A program made the translations under genes and the position numbers. Shown piece by piece: positions 34,211-43,226 of a DNA stretch of 64,000 nucleotides (the first letter of the stretch is position 1; each line of letters begins with the position of its first letter). Under the pieces are notes generated by a model, which was given only the letters and a program-made list of their open reading frames with translations, made no database searches and was not told where the DNA came from. Origin of the DNA: a bacterium (GTDB lineage: Bacteria > Zhuqueibacterota > Zhuqueibacteria > Residuimicrobiales > Krinioviventaceae); NCBI GenBank assembly GCA_029561455.1, contig JAKQIY010000059.1:85321-149320 (forward strand), given 5' to 3'.

Positions 34211-35131
34211 ATGAAAAGAAGAGAATTTATCGCTTCCGGTGTGGCGGCGGGAGTTGGAGCGTTAACCATGGCGTCATCCACACAAGTAACGGCGCAACCG
34301 GAGAGCAAGGGGAAATTCAAATTAAAATACGCCCCGCATTTCGGCATGTTCGAAAACCTGGCCGGTAAAGACCCCATCGACCAGTTAAAATTCATTGCCG
34401 ACGCAGGATTTAGGGCGTTTGAAGATAACGGCATGAAAGACAAGCCGGTGGACTTGCAGGAAAAAATCGCTGCGGCCATGGCCAACCTGAACCTGGAAAT
34501 GGGCGTATTTGTGGCCACAGCCGATTTTCAGAACGTCAACTTTGCCAGCGCCAAAGCAGATATTCGGGAAGGATTGTTAAAAGCTATGCACGAAGCTGTT
34601 CAAGTAGCCAAACGCGTGAACGCCAAATATACTACAGTCGTGCCCGGTTGTTATGACAAGGGCCTGGAATGGGATTATCAAACAGCGAATGTGATCGACA
34701 ACCTGAAACGCTGTGCGGAAATCCTGGAGCCGGCCGGTATCGTCATGGTGCTGGAACCACTCAATCCCTGGAAGGATCATCCCGGCTTATTCCTCACCAA
34801 AGTACCGCAGGCATACATGATCTGCAAAGCGGTCAACAGTCCCTCCTGCAAAATCCTGTTCGACATTTATCACCAGCAGATCACCGAGGGCAACCTCATC
34901 CCCAATATGAACAAAGCGTTGAGCGAGATCGGTTATTTCCAGGTAGGCGATAATCCGGGACGCAATGAACCCGGCACCGGCGAAATCAATTATCTTAATG
35001 TGTTCAAACATATTAACGCTATCGATAAAACCAAAATCGTCGGCATGGAGCATGGCAACTCCAAACCCGGCAAAGAAGGCGAACAAGCTGTGCTGGACGC
35101 TTATCGAAAAATGGATAGTTTTGAGATATAA
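34211..35131 (+). CDS. Tat-exported TIM-barrel protein of the hydroxypyruvate isomerase/xylose isomerase-like family
   Basis: Start at ATG 34211, which has GAGGAGG 5 bases upstream (a TTG at 34196 overlaps that site); 306 residues. MKRREFIASGVAAGVG is a twin-arginine signal, so the folded enzyme is exported. The body is an AP-endonuclease-2/xylose-isomerase-like TIM barrel with metal ligands in VLEPLN (Glu), LFDIYHQQ (Asp, His) and VGMEHGNS (Glu), as in Hyi-type isomerases. It probably isomerises or epimerises a sugar or sugar acid in the periplasm; substrate unknown. Monocistronic by layout. Confidence 0.88.
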   Translation: MKRREFIASGVAAGVGALTMASSTQVTAQPESKGKFKLKYAPHFGMFENLAGKDPIDQLKFIADAGFRAFEDNGMKDKPVDLQEKIAAAMANLNLEMGVFVATADFQNVNFASAKADIREGLLKAMHEAVQVAKRVNAKYTTVVPGCYDKGLEWDYQTANVIDNLKRCAEILEPAGIVMVLEPLNPWKDHPGLFLTKVPQAYMICKAVNSPSCKILFDIYHQQITEGNLIPNMNKALSEIGYFQVGDNPGRNEPGTGEINYLNVFKHINAIDKTKIVGMEHGNSKPGKEGEQAVLDAYRKMDSFEI

Positions 35132-36325
35132 TATTGAACAACCTCGCCCCAAGTCTCATGCTTGGGGCGAAAAACTCAGCCTCCGGCTGTGAAATAGTAA
35201 ATACGCTGGGTCTACTTACAGTCTCAAAATCGCACCGGGATTCATATCTCAAGTGACAAATGTAGGGGCACCCCTCGCGGATGCCCTTATCCAGAAGCGA
35301 GTAGAGGCAGGGGTTTCTTGCCCTGGAACAAGGGGCTTTTGCCCCTTGTCTTTAACGAGCGTGGAAAAGTCTAGTCCACCTCGTCGTAAATATAGCACAA
35401 GCCCGTACAGGTTCGTAGAATGCTGCCGGGCCATAGGCCCGACCTACAGATTAAAACCCCGTTAGGGGTGAAATGTTTATAATAAATGGATAAAATAACT
35501 CGTAACCCCGTTAGGGGTGGAACCTGGGTAAACAGGAACCAGTTATCTCGATACATCCCGAAAGATAAATCAACGGGACTAGCCGATGACCGTAATGCTT
35601 TTGTCATTCCAACGAACGCGGCAAGGAGGAATTGTGACATCGCGCAAGGGGCAAAAGCCCCATGTTCTGAGCAGCATTTTTTCTGCGGGTGCGCGCCCAA
35701 TCCTGTCGGCTGCCCGGATTGAGGAACCCGGCGCCATTGTCCGTCTGGGGTGAGGAACAATTCATTGCCACGTCATCTATGACGTGGATTACAAAACTTT
35801 ACAAAATTGACTTTAGTCAAATACTTGTTTAGGCTAAAGTCCTGTTTTTGCTTTAATTGTCCCACGATCTGAAGGTCGTAGCAATGATAGGATTTGTTTA
35901 TTGATCGGTCGTCGAGTAGGGCCGATGCTACATCTTCCGGCCCGTATTGAGATGACTTGCCCCGGGATGAGCGCTAAAAAAACATCCTGCCGGCTGTCCG
36001 AATGATGGGGTATCTGTATTGTTATGAATTCCTTATACCATAATCCGGGACGGCGAGTTCAAATCCGGTAATAGCCGAAAAAACCCCATCCTACACCCTA
36101 CATTTTCTGGTCAGTACGCAACAAAGTGTAGCCCACCTCGCTGCAAATCCGGCACATGTCCAATCAGGTTCGGAGTCATAGTGTTGCTTTTATAGCAGTC
36201 CTGTGCCCCAGGTGGACCACACTGATATTCTGCCAGGCCGCAGGCCCAACCTACAGGCTAAAAATAGTATAATATCCCGAAAGCATTCAGATGCATAGCA
36301 CATTTCCCCAATTAAGGCGTCAACA
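35132..36325. repeat. Repeat-dense intergenic region
   Basis: About 1.2 kb without a gene. It opens with a perfect 9 bp hairpin (CGCCCCAAG...CTTGGGGCG, 35144-35168) that may serve as terminator or RNA end for the gene upstream. It then holds a taggggcacccctcgcggatgccc hairpin, two direct copies of CCCCGTTAGGGGTG (35457, 35506), and two copies of a 'gccgggccataggcccgacctacag' type palindrome (35419-35455, 36223-36260) that recurs in the 45-52 kb island. Several of these are families known to be scattered between genes in FCB genomes. Confidence 0.7.
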
Positions 36326-36359
36326 AAAAAACCCGACTCACTAAAAGCCGGGCTTTTTG
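36324..36359. terminator. Small GC hairpin with T-runs on both strands
   Basis: CCCG...CGGG stem flanked by A-runs on the left and T-runs on the right. On the minus strand it gives a stem followed by a run of T, suitable for ending the small basic-protein transcript ~80 bp away. Confidence 0.5.
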
Positions 36360-36440
36360 TTATACTATACTTGAAAAAAACCGCGCTGAAAAAGGCCGGC
36401 GTGTTGCGCCGCCTGTTATCAACGGTAACTCACCAAAGCG

Positions 36441-36548
36441 TTATGCGCTCTTGGATTCCTTTTCCTTTTTCAGTTTACGTTTTTCTTTTAAACTTTTCTG
36501 CGGTTTTTTCTTTTCTTCGTTTTTGGGTTTATCTTTTCCTTTAGCCAT
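36441..36548 (-). CDS. Very small lysine-rich basic protein (35 residues)
   Basis: An ATG at 36548 is preceded by a strong AGGAGG site 5 bases away and opens a 35-codon frame ending TAA at 36441. The product begins MAKGKDKPKNEEKKKPQ and ends KKEKESKSA: nearly half Lys, no hydrophobic segment, no Cys. Similar tiny MAKG(K/D)-starting basic proteins are scattered in bacterial genomes. It could bind nucleic acid or ribosomes; this is inference. A hairpin with T-run lies downstream. Confidence 0.7.
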   Translation of the reverse strand: MAKGKDKPKNEEKKKPQKSLKEKRKLKKEKESKSA

Positions 36549-36852
36549 AATTACCTCCTGTTAGATTATGTGAATAGATATACTGCCGGTTAATAATAAA
36601 TAACCCTCCGGGGTAAACTTGTGCCCGGTATGGGTAAAAATAATAAACAACTATTTAATTTTTTTTTACATTGGTTCCCTAAATTGATCTGGTTATAATA
36701 TAAACCTTTTACTTAAAAAAACAAGTACTATTGCATTTTTAAGATATTTTATTGATTTTATATAAACAATCCGGCCTTATCAATGAACAATTTGATATTA
36801 GTAACATAAATAATCGGCCATATATTCAATAACGGTAAATGATATTCTCATT
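36549..36852. other. AT-rich intergenic region
   Basis: About 300 strongly AT-rich bases upstream of the small basic gene and downstream of the aminopeptidase gene. It must hold the promoter of the small gene. I see no coding frame or distinct repeat. Confidence 0.5.
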
Positions 36853-37872
36853 TTACCAGCCTTTTTCAAAATCCCGGGCGGCTTTGACCAGTTGCTCCTG
36901 AATGCCCGGTTCATCGGCGGAATGCCCGGCGCGCTCGACTATCACCAGCCTGGAGCGCGGTAGTTTCTGATGCAGCTTGTATGCGGTTATCGGAGGACAG
37001 ATCGTATCATAGCGGCCATTGATAATAATGCAGGGAATATCCGCTATTTTGTCGGCATTATTCAGCAATTGACCCTCTGCCAAAAAGCAGTGGTTGGCCA
37101 TATAGTAATTTTCAATGATCGAAAACGCCAGGGGGTTCCAGCCGTCGGCGAACCAGGATTCAACAGTTGAATCGGCGACCTCAAGATAGGCGATCTTGCC
37201 TTCATACACCGCCCAGGCTTTGGCGCACTGATCCCGTAATGTGGTATCCGGGCCGGTCATTTTTTCGAGTAACTGGGCGGCATAGTTCTTTTTACTGCTA
37301 TCGGTCAGCGCTTCCAGCTTTTGATAGTCCTGTGGAAAATATTCGGCCACTGCGCCATGATAATAGTGATCAAGCTCGGCCTGGGTGGAAGTGAACACCC
37401 CGCGCAGGACGATGCCGCTCACATTCTGCGGATAGGTTTCCGCATACGCCAGCGCCAGCGTCGAGCCCCACGAACCGCCGAACAGGATGACTTGTTCCAG
37501 CTTGAGGTGCATACGCAGTTTTTCAATATCCTCAACCAGGTTTTGCGTATTATTTTCCCTGATCTCTGCAAAGGGACGACTCTCTCCCGCGCCGCGCTGG
37601 TCGTGCATAATGATATTGTATACCTGGGGATTGAAATAGCGGAAATAGTCCGGAGAACACCCCGCACCGGGACCGCCGTGCAGCACCATGACCGCCTTGC
37701 CCTGCGGATTGCCGCCCAACTGGTAGTAAATTTCATGAATATCGGAAACTTTAAGATACCCGGTTTGATACGGTTCGAGTTTAGGCCATAGCTGATATTG
37801 AGCGACGTTTTTATCACTGCAATTCATTGCGGCAATACAAATAAAAAGACCAATAAATCGGCACAGTTTCAT
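36853..37872 (-). CDS. Proline iminopeptidase (S33), predicted lipoprotein
   Basis: This 339-residue alpha/beta-hydrolase cleaves N-terminal proline from peptides. Motifs are VLHGGPGAGCSPDYF (oxyanion), MHDQRGAGESRP, nucleophile GGSWGSTLALAYAE, INGRYDTICPP (Asp) and VERAGHSADEP (His). Unlike the usual cytoplasmic form it has a lipoprotein signal (FICIAAMNC, Cys18), so it works at the envelope, in line with the exported M28 peptidase elsewhere in the window. AGGAACC precedes the start. Confidence 0.93.
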   Translation of the reverse strand: MKLCRFIGLFICIAAMNCSDKNVAQYQLWPKLEPYQTGYLKVSDIHEIYYQLGGNPQGKAVMVLHGGPGAGCSPDYFRYFNPQVYNIIMHDQRGAGESRPFAEIRENNTQNLVEDIEKLRMHLKLEQVILFGGSWGSTLALAYAETYPQNVSGIVLRGVFTSTQAELDHYYHGAVAEYFPQDYQKLEALTDSSKKNYAAQLLEKMTGPDTTLRDQCAKAWAVYEGKIAYLEVADSTVESWFADGWNPLAFSIIENYYMANHCFLAEGQLLNNADKIADIPCIIINGRYDTICPPITAYKLHQKLPRSRLVIVERAGHSADEPGIQEQLVKAARDFEKGW

Positions 37873-37908
37873 TCTGCGGTTCCTTTCAAATATGGTAAAT
37901 TAACAGCA

Positions 37909-38688
37909 TTAGGCCTGCCTGGTTCCCAGAATCAAAAACACATTGCGTTTAAAGAACAACGCCCCCTCCTTTTCAAGAAAATATGCAGAAATCTCTTGAT
38001 CGGCCAGTCCTTTGGCCAATAACCGCTCTATTTTGATGTGGTTTTCCTCTGTCTGTGTTGCATGAGCAACGTACTCGCGCAGGTTCAATTCGACGCACAG
38101 CGAATATTCAGCCGTGATTGTTAAACCATTCTGCTTGTACAGGTCAATGATCTCTTGCTGCGACCGGGTACGATGGTGACTGATATCGATCAGCTTTTCC
38201 AGCTTTTCAAAATAGCGGTCCACCGGCTCACTGTCATAAGCGACTATATCCTGCACCGAGATCCTTCCTCCGGGTTGGCAGCAGCGTATCATTTCCTGCA
38301 GGACCGGTTCGAGATCGGAGATATGATGAAAAGCAGACTTGCAGATGACGATTGAAAACGCCGCATCCTCACAGGGCAAAACGGCAATGTCCCGGCAAAT
38401 AAATTCCGCATTGGTGATATTTCCGGCTTGCGCCTGTTGCACGGCGAGTTCGATCATACCCTCGGATATATCTACTCCTGTTGCACTGTTAATCCGCGGA
38501 GCGCAAAAAAGGACGAATTCTCCCGTACCACAGGCGACATCCAGTAACTTGTCCTCCGGCTTGATATGGCAAAAATCAAAATAGGCCTGCATATATTCCA
38601 GATTCCTGGTGACGGACCATTTGCTGAAATTACCTGCCTGTTGATTGAACTGTTTCCTGGTAATATCTTTAAAAGCCGATGTATCCAA
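37909..38688 (-). CDS. Class I SAM-dependent methyltransferase
   Basis: A UbiE/Methyltransf_11-like protein of ~259 residues. SAM-binding motif I is LLDVACGTGEFVLF, followed by GVDISEGMIELA and the motif IV/V region FSIVICKSAFHHI...CCQPGGRISVQDIVAYDS. There is no ATG; a TTG at 38688 has GGAAAGG at good spacing (a TTG two codons earlier is also in frame). The methyl acceptor is not predictable. It is encoded just upstream of the proline iminopeptidase. Confidence 0.88.
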   Translation of the reverse strand: MDTSAFKDITRKQFNQQAGNFSKWSVTRNLEYMQAYFDFCHIKPEDKLLDVACGTGEFVLFCAPRINSATGVDISEGMIELAVQQAQAGNITNAEFICRDIAVLPCEDAAFSIVICKSAFHHISDLEPVLQEMIRCCQPGGRISVQDIVAYDSEPVDRYFEKLEKLIDISHHRTRSQQEIIDLYKQNGLTITAEYSLCVELNLREYVAHATQTEENHIKIERLLAKGLADQEISAYFLEKEGALFFKRNVFLILGTRQA

Positions 38689-38770
38689 TTTCAAACCTTT
38701 CCCAACTAGATAATATCAATTCTGTATTTAATCGTTTTTATTATTACCCGGTTTTACAATTTTCTCTTAA

Positions 38771-39487
38771 TCAATGCAAATCATAGCGCATAATCAGCTT
38801 GTCGATAGCCCGCTCAGGTGGTATTCCGGCTGCTAACGCCTGTTTTTCGAGTTCGAGGACAAACTCGTTACGCTCCCGCAAATCCGGGTGCGGATAACGG
38901 TCAACCTGGCGAAATCCCAGCTTTTCCCAAAAGTAATGCCCGGCGCAGCCGGTGACCTCGTAGATCATCGGTAAATCCTCAAACGCCTCGGCTTCAATAT
39001 GTTCCCAGCCATTTGCACCTGCCCATTGGATCAGCGTTTTAACCATACGGGAACCGATGCCCTTGCGCTGCAAAGGTTTGTCGTGCTTGCGGCAATCGCC
39101 GGTCATCATACAATGCACCCACAGGGTCTTGTCGGCGATCTTGTCAAGCGCCGGAAAATCGCTGTCGGCAATATTATCAGCAGGACCGGCAGGGGCATCT
39201 TGTTGTAAACACAAACCACCGGCGCCGGGCATATTCCACACCACTGTTGGATAAAACCGCAACATGGCGATAACCTGCTCACCCTGGCGGGCAATGATAG
39301 CGCAAGCGCCGTAGACACGGGTCAATTGTGATAACAGGCTACAATTCCTGGCGCGATAACAGCTAAAATTTAGTTGCGGGTCGCGCGGCGGCGCATCAAT
39401 ATCACTTGAAGTAAGCGGCCCGTTGTGCAGGCAGCGCCACAGCGGAAACTCCGCGCTCATGGGTTCGATGATGATTTCTGTATTCAT
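38771..39487 (-). CDS. GNAT-family acetyltransferase
   Basis: The 238-residue protein has the acetyl-CoA loop LQRKGIGSRMVKTLIQWAGANGW and the C-terminal YFWEKLGFRQVDRYPHP segment of GNATs. The N-terminal half has conserved Cys and Trp residues but no named domain. It is monocistronic or loosely grouped with the methyltransferase. Substrate unknown. Confidence 0.82.
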   Translation of the reverse strand: MNTEIIIEPMSAEFPLWRCLHNGPLTSSDIDAPPRDPQLNFSCYRARNCSLLSQLTRVYGACAIIARQGEQVIAMLRFYPTVVWNMPGAGGLCLQQDAPAGPADNIADSDFPALDKIADKTLWVHCMMTGDCRKHDKPLQRKGIGSRMVKTLIQWAGANGWEHIEAEAFEDLPMIYEVTGCAGHYFWEKLGFRQVDRYPHPDLRERNEFVLELEKQALAAGIPPERAIDKLIMRYDLH

Positions 39488-39659
39488 TTTATTCTGTTAA
39501 CAAAACTTCATACAATGCAATGTTTTTGAAGGTCATCTCGATACGAGCCGTACTTTTACCTGTCTAGGCATCGATAACAGGTAACAGAATTAGTATTTTA
39601 CTACAAATTAACTACGGCCATAGCCGATAACCATTACAAATAAGTTCATATTAAGTGCA

Positions 39660-39680
39660 GGGCAACCACGAGGGTTGCCC
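39660..39680. repeat. GGGCAACC/GGTTGCCC hairpin repeat
   Basis: An 8 bp perfect stem (gggcaacc ... ggttgccc) with a 5-base loop, 16 bp after the symporter stop codon. It belongs to the same dispersed type as taggggcacccctcgcggatgccc at 35262. It lacks a T-run, so it is called a repeat hairpin and not a terminator. Confidence 0.55.
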
Positions 39681-39696
39681 CTACAATTAACAGATT

Positions 39697-41373
39697 TTAA
39701 TGGAAAATAATATACAACACCGCCATGATACCCAGCAGCAATACGCTGAGCAACTTGTAATTTCCCAATCCCGGCCAGCCCTTGTCTTTCAGCGCCATAA
39801 AAGGTGTGGGCCAGTATAGTTTTTCGGCATCCTCGTGCTTTTGCTTGGGGAATGCAAAAGTGAAACTCACTTGCAAAATAATACACACCACCAGCAGGTA
39901 GAACGCCATCATCATGAACGGCGTGTGGATGATAAAGCCCGGCACAAAGCTGAAAGTATCGGGATAAATTCGGTGCATATTCTTGAGCACAAAGATCAGT
40001 GCGCCGAGTCCGGAGCCGATCCACAGCGTCAGTTTGGCGCTGGCAGCGGAAGCGCGCGGCCAGAATATACCGAGTAGAAATACGGTCGTAACCGGCGGGG
40101 CAATGTGGGAAATAATATCGTTCAAACCCTCAAAAATACTCTGGTACGAATTGAGCAGCGGTACCAGGCCGATGGCAATGAGCATGGCGAAAAACGCGGC
40201 GATACGACCCACGTTTACCAATTGTTTATCTGTAGTTTTTGGGCGGAAACGTTTGTACAGGTCATAGCTGAACAGCGTGGAAACTGAATTGAGCGCCCCT
40301 GAGACCGTGCTCATCAAGGCAGCCATCAAAGCGGCGGCCATCACACCCGTCAAACCGGCCGGCAGCAGGTACTGGATCATCAGGGCGTAGACTTCTTTGG
40401 AATTGTTGACCGGAATTGTCATAATGCCTTTATCGAGTATGGCATAAAAAACCAGTCCCGGCAGCACAAAAATAAACACCGGTAAAATTTTAATGAGCCC
40501 AGCGAAAATCGGACCAATACGAGCGTGATTTTCATTTTTCGCGCCCAGCACCCGTTGGACAATGGTTTGATCCGCGCACCAGTACCAGATGCCCAACACC
40601 GGGTAACCCAAAAAGATGGCATACCAGGGCATACCATTGGCGTCGCCGTGCGGGCGCAGCATGGAGAGTTTGCGCAGTTCTTCTGCGGTATCCAGCGTCG
40701 ATGTCATGCCGCTCCAGCCGCCAACCTTGATAAAGGCAAAAATGGTAATAATCGTCGCGCCAATCAGCAATACCACCGTTTGGATGGTTTCGGTCACCAC
40801 CACGGCCATCAAGCCGCCGATGATCGTATACAAACCGGTCAGCACCGCCATAGCCACAATGCTCACCCAGATATTAATACCAAACATCCCGTGCAGCACA
40901 ATCGAACCGGTAACCATGGAAAAGCCGATATGGATTGTGATTGCGGAGATCATGGACAATACTGCCAGCCAGTCCCGGCATTGGCGGCAATAACGTTTTT
41001 CCAGAAAATCCGGCAGGGTAGCCACACGCGAACGGATATAGAACGGCGCAAAAAACAAGCCCAGTAAAACCAGGGTAAAGGCGGCCATCCACTCAAAATT
41101 ACCCATCAACAGGCCGGTATCGTACCCCGCCTGCGCCAGGCTCACCAGGTGCACACATGAGATATTGGTGGCAAACAACGCCATGCCGATCATCGGCCAG
41201 CCCAGGGATTTACCGGCGAGGAAATAATCATTTGCCCCGTGTCCCTGCTTTTTACGCAGCCCGGCCCAAATACCGAGTGCGACAATTCCAACCAGGTAAA
41301 CGATAATCACCACGATATCAACCGGCATAATTCCAACCGGCGCCGCACCGGTATTGATGACCTGTGTTTCCAT
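39697..41373 (-). CDS. Sodium:solute symporter (SSS family), probably sugar
   Basis: From ATG 41373 (AAAGGA at 6 bases) the product has 558 residues and about 14 membrane helices. SSS-family marks are FLAGKSLGWPMIGMALFATNIS, GLRKKQGHGANDYF, and IIGGLMAVVVTETIQTVVLL. The order of segments matches SglT-like sodium/sugar or sodium/myo-inositol carriers. It follows the mutarotase, binding-protein and permease genes in the same direction, ~85 bp after the mutarotase gene, suggesting uptake of the sugar that the mutarotase processes. Confidence 0.92.
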   Translation of the reverse strand: METQVINTGAAPVGIMPVDIVVIIVYLVGIVALGIWAGLRKKQGHGANDYFLAGKSLGWPMIGMALFATNISCVHLVSLAQAGYDTGLLMGNFEWMAAFTLVLLGLFFAPFYIRSRVATLPDFLEKRYCRQCRDWLAVLSMISAITIHIGFSMVTGSIVLHGMFGINIWVSIVAMAVLTGLYTIIGGLMAVVVTETIQTVVLLIGATIITIFAFIKVGGWSGMTSTLDTAEELRKLSMLRPHGDANGMPWYAIFLGYPVLGIWYWCADQTIVQRVLGAKNENHARIGPIFAGLIKILPVFIFVLPGLVFYAILDKGIMTIPVNNSKEVYALMIQYLLPAGLTGVMAAALMAALMSTVSGALNSVSTLFSYDLYKRFRPKTTDKQLVNVGRIAAFFAMLIAIGLVPLLNSYQSIFEGLNDIISHIAPPVTTVFLLGIFWPRASAASAKLTLWIGSGLGALIFVLKNMHRIYPDTFSFVPGFIIHTPFMMMAFYLLVVCIILQVSFTFAFPKQKHEDAEKLYWPTPFMALKDKGWPGLGNYKLLSVLLLGIMAVLYIIFH

Positions 41374-41459
41374 ATTCATTCCTTTATGAGTGAGCAATAC
41401 TTTTCGCGTATCCGTTGATTATTTATCGTCGTTTTCCACTGCGGGTACTTATCGCCGGA

Positions 41460-42227
41460 TTAATCGGTATGAAAGACCTCGCGCATTTCCGCCCACCATT
41501 CATTTTCCGCGGCGGTTGGTATCTTGGCCTGCATTGGGTCGGTCAGTTTCCACCAGCGCTGCGTGGTGGTGTCCGCCTTCATTAACGTCATGTCGGCGGC
41601 GAAATCGGCGCCAACGTATTCATAATAGGCGTACAAGCGGCCGTCTTTGGTAAATATCGAGTAATTCTGAATATTGGAGCGCTGGATCTGTTCCAGCACC
41701 CCCGGCCAGACCTCGGCATGGACTTTTTTATACTCTTCCGCATATTCCGGTCGCAATTCAATAACCTGTCCATGGCGCACTGCCTGCGAGGAAGGCTTTT
41801 TCATGCCGTCCATGTGGAATACCTCTTCCATTTCCGCCCACCACTCCCCTTCCTTGCGGGTTTCCAGGGGTTCCTGCATGGGATCGGTCAGTTTCCACCA
41901 CTCGCGGGTGGTCTCATCGGCTATCTTTTGCATATCGCCGGCGTAATCATCGCCGATATACTCGAAATAGGAAAACAACATGCCATCTTTGAGGAAAATT
42001 GAATAATTGCGGATGTTCACGTTATAGATCTGTTTCAACACACCGGGAAAGGTATGCTTGTGTATAATGATATAACGCTCTTCAAATTCCGGCCGGACTT
42101 TGATCAGGCTGGCAACCCGTTTTACTTTTTGCGGGTGTACAACCTTTTCTGTTTTTTTGCAACCGGAGCCAACCAGTAACACTACCAACAATGACAGGAC
42201 TGCCGCAATGATTTTATCGTTAATCAT
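41460..42227 (-). CDS. Lipoprotein with two tandem L-rhamnose mutarotase domains
   Basis: ATG 42227 (GAGG upstream) gives 255 residues; an ATG four codons earlier has no such site. A lipoprotein signal (LLVVLLVGSGC, Cys23) precedes two copies of the RhaM (DUF718) domain: VRPEFEERYIIIHKHTFPGV...NIRNYSIFLKDGMLFSYFEY and LRPEYAEEYKKVHAEVWPGV...NIQNYSIFTKDGRLYAYYEY. Each copy ends in WWKLTDPMQ...EWWAEM. RhaM interconverts the anomers of L-rhamnose and is normally a single cytoplasmic domain. A duplicated, exported form points to handling rhamnose or a similar sugar before uptake. Confidence 0.9.
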   Translation of the reverse strand: MINDKIIAAVLSLLVVLLVGSGCKKTEKVVHPQKVKRVASLIKVRPEFEERYIIIHKHTFPGVLKQIYNVNIRNYSIFLKDGMLFSYFEYIGDDYAGDMQKIADETTREWWKLTDPMQEPLETRKEGEWWAEMEEVFHMDGMKKPSSQAVRHGQVIELRPEYAEEYKKVHAEVWPGVLEQIQRSNIQNYSIFTKDGRLYAYYEYVGADFAADMTLMKADTTTQRWWKLTDPMQAKIPTAAENEWWAEMREVFHTD

Positions 42228-43179
42228 TTTCCGCCTCATAAGCTGGATTTAATAATTTCTGGATTTCCGGGGTTTGCAGGTTGTCACGGGTGACAACATA
42301 AACGCCGGTGTCAAATCTTTTTTCAATAGTCTTGCCATTAAGAACATCTACCGCCAGCTTTACGCCCATATAGCCCATTTGATAGGGATTCTGGACGATG
42401 AGGGCGTCGATAGTGCCGTCCTGCAGGGCGGTCAGTTCATTGGGCGAGGCGTCAAAGCCAACCAGTTTGATCTTGCCGGCCAGGCCCCGGCTCTTTAATG
42501 CCTGGGCGCAGCCGACTGTGCCGGCTTCGTTGGCGGCAAATATTCCGGCCAGATCCTGATGCGCGGTAACGATGTCCTCGGTGACTGCCATAGCCGTTGC
42601 CACTTCACCTTGCGAATATTGTTTGGCTACGAGTTTGAGACCCGGATGTTGCTCCAGCCCTTTGGCAAAACCTTCTTCGCGGGTAATATTGGTTGTAGCG
42701 CCGGGGATGAACGGGATCATGGCGACATTGCCGCTGCCGCCTAACAGGTCGGATAGTACATCGGCGGCTTTCATAGATGCCGCGATATTATCGGTGGCAA
42801 CAAAACATTTGGGGATGTCCGAATTAACATCCGAATCGATGGTAATGACCGGGATACCGGCGGCCTGAGCTTTCTCAATCACCGGCGCCAGGGCTACGGC
42901 GTCACAGGCGGCCAGCACAATAGCATCGACCTTGCGGTTAATATTGTCTTCGATAATACCGATTTGTCCGGCTATATCTGTCTCCAGGGACGGGCCTTTC
43001 CAAATTATTTCAACATCCAGATCCTGTCCGGCCTGGTCGGCGCCGGAGCGCACCGAAGTCCAGAACGACAATACCAGTCCTTTAGGGGAAACCAGTATGC
43101 GTGGTTTGGTACTTTTAGGGGCGGAACAAAAAACGCAGCACAGCAACAACACAAACAATGGTAAGATAAACCTTTTCAT
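42220..43179 (-). CDS. Sugar ABC transporter substrate-binding lipoprotein (RbsB/Peripla_BP_4 type)
   Basis: The 319-residue protein has a lipoprotein signal (LLLCCVFC, Cys18) and the two-lobed type I binding fold: DAIVLAACDAVALAPVIEKA, GIPVITIDSDV, FVATDNIAASMKAADVL, GIFAANEAGTVG and DALIVQNPYQMGYMGVKLA. It captures a pentose, deoxyhexose or similar sugar for the permease encoded just upstream. The mutarotase gene overlaps its end by 8 bp, linking the two functions. Confidence 0.93.
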   Translation of the reverse strand: MKRFILPLFVLLLCCVFCSAPKSTKPRILVSPKGLVLSFWTSVRSGADQAGQDLDVEIIWKGPSLETDIAGQIGIIEDNINRKVDAIVLAACDAVALAPVIEKAQAAGIPVITIDSDVNSDIPKCFVATDNIAASMKAADVLSDLLGGSGNVAMIPFIPGATTNITREEGFAKGLEQHPGLKLVAKQYSQGEVATAMAVTEDIVTAHQDLAGIFAANEAGTVGCAQALKSRGLAGKIKLVGFDASPNELTALQDGTIDALIVQNPYQMGYMGVKLAVDVLNGKTIEKRFDTGVYVVTRDNLQTPEIQKLLNPAYEAEND

Positions 43180-43226
43180 AGCATTTCCCTCAATAGTAAT
43201 TACGTTACCCCCTGTGGTTATGAATA

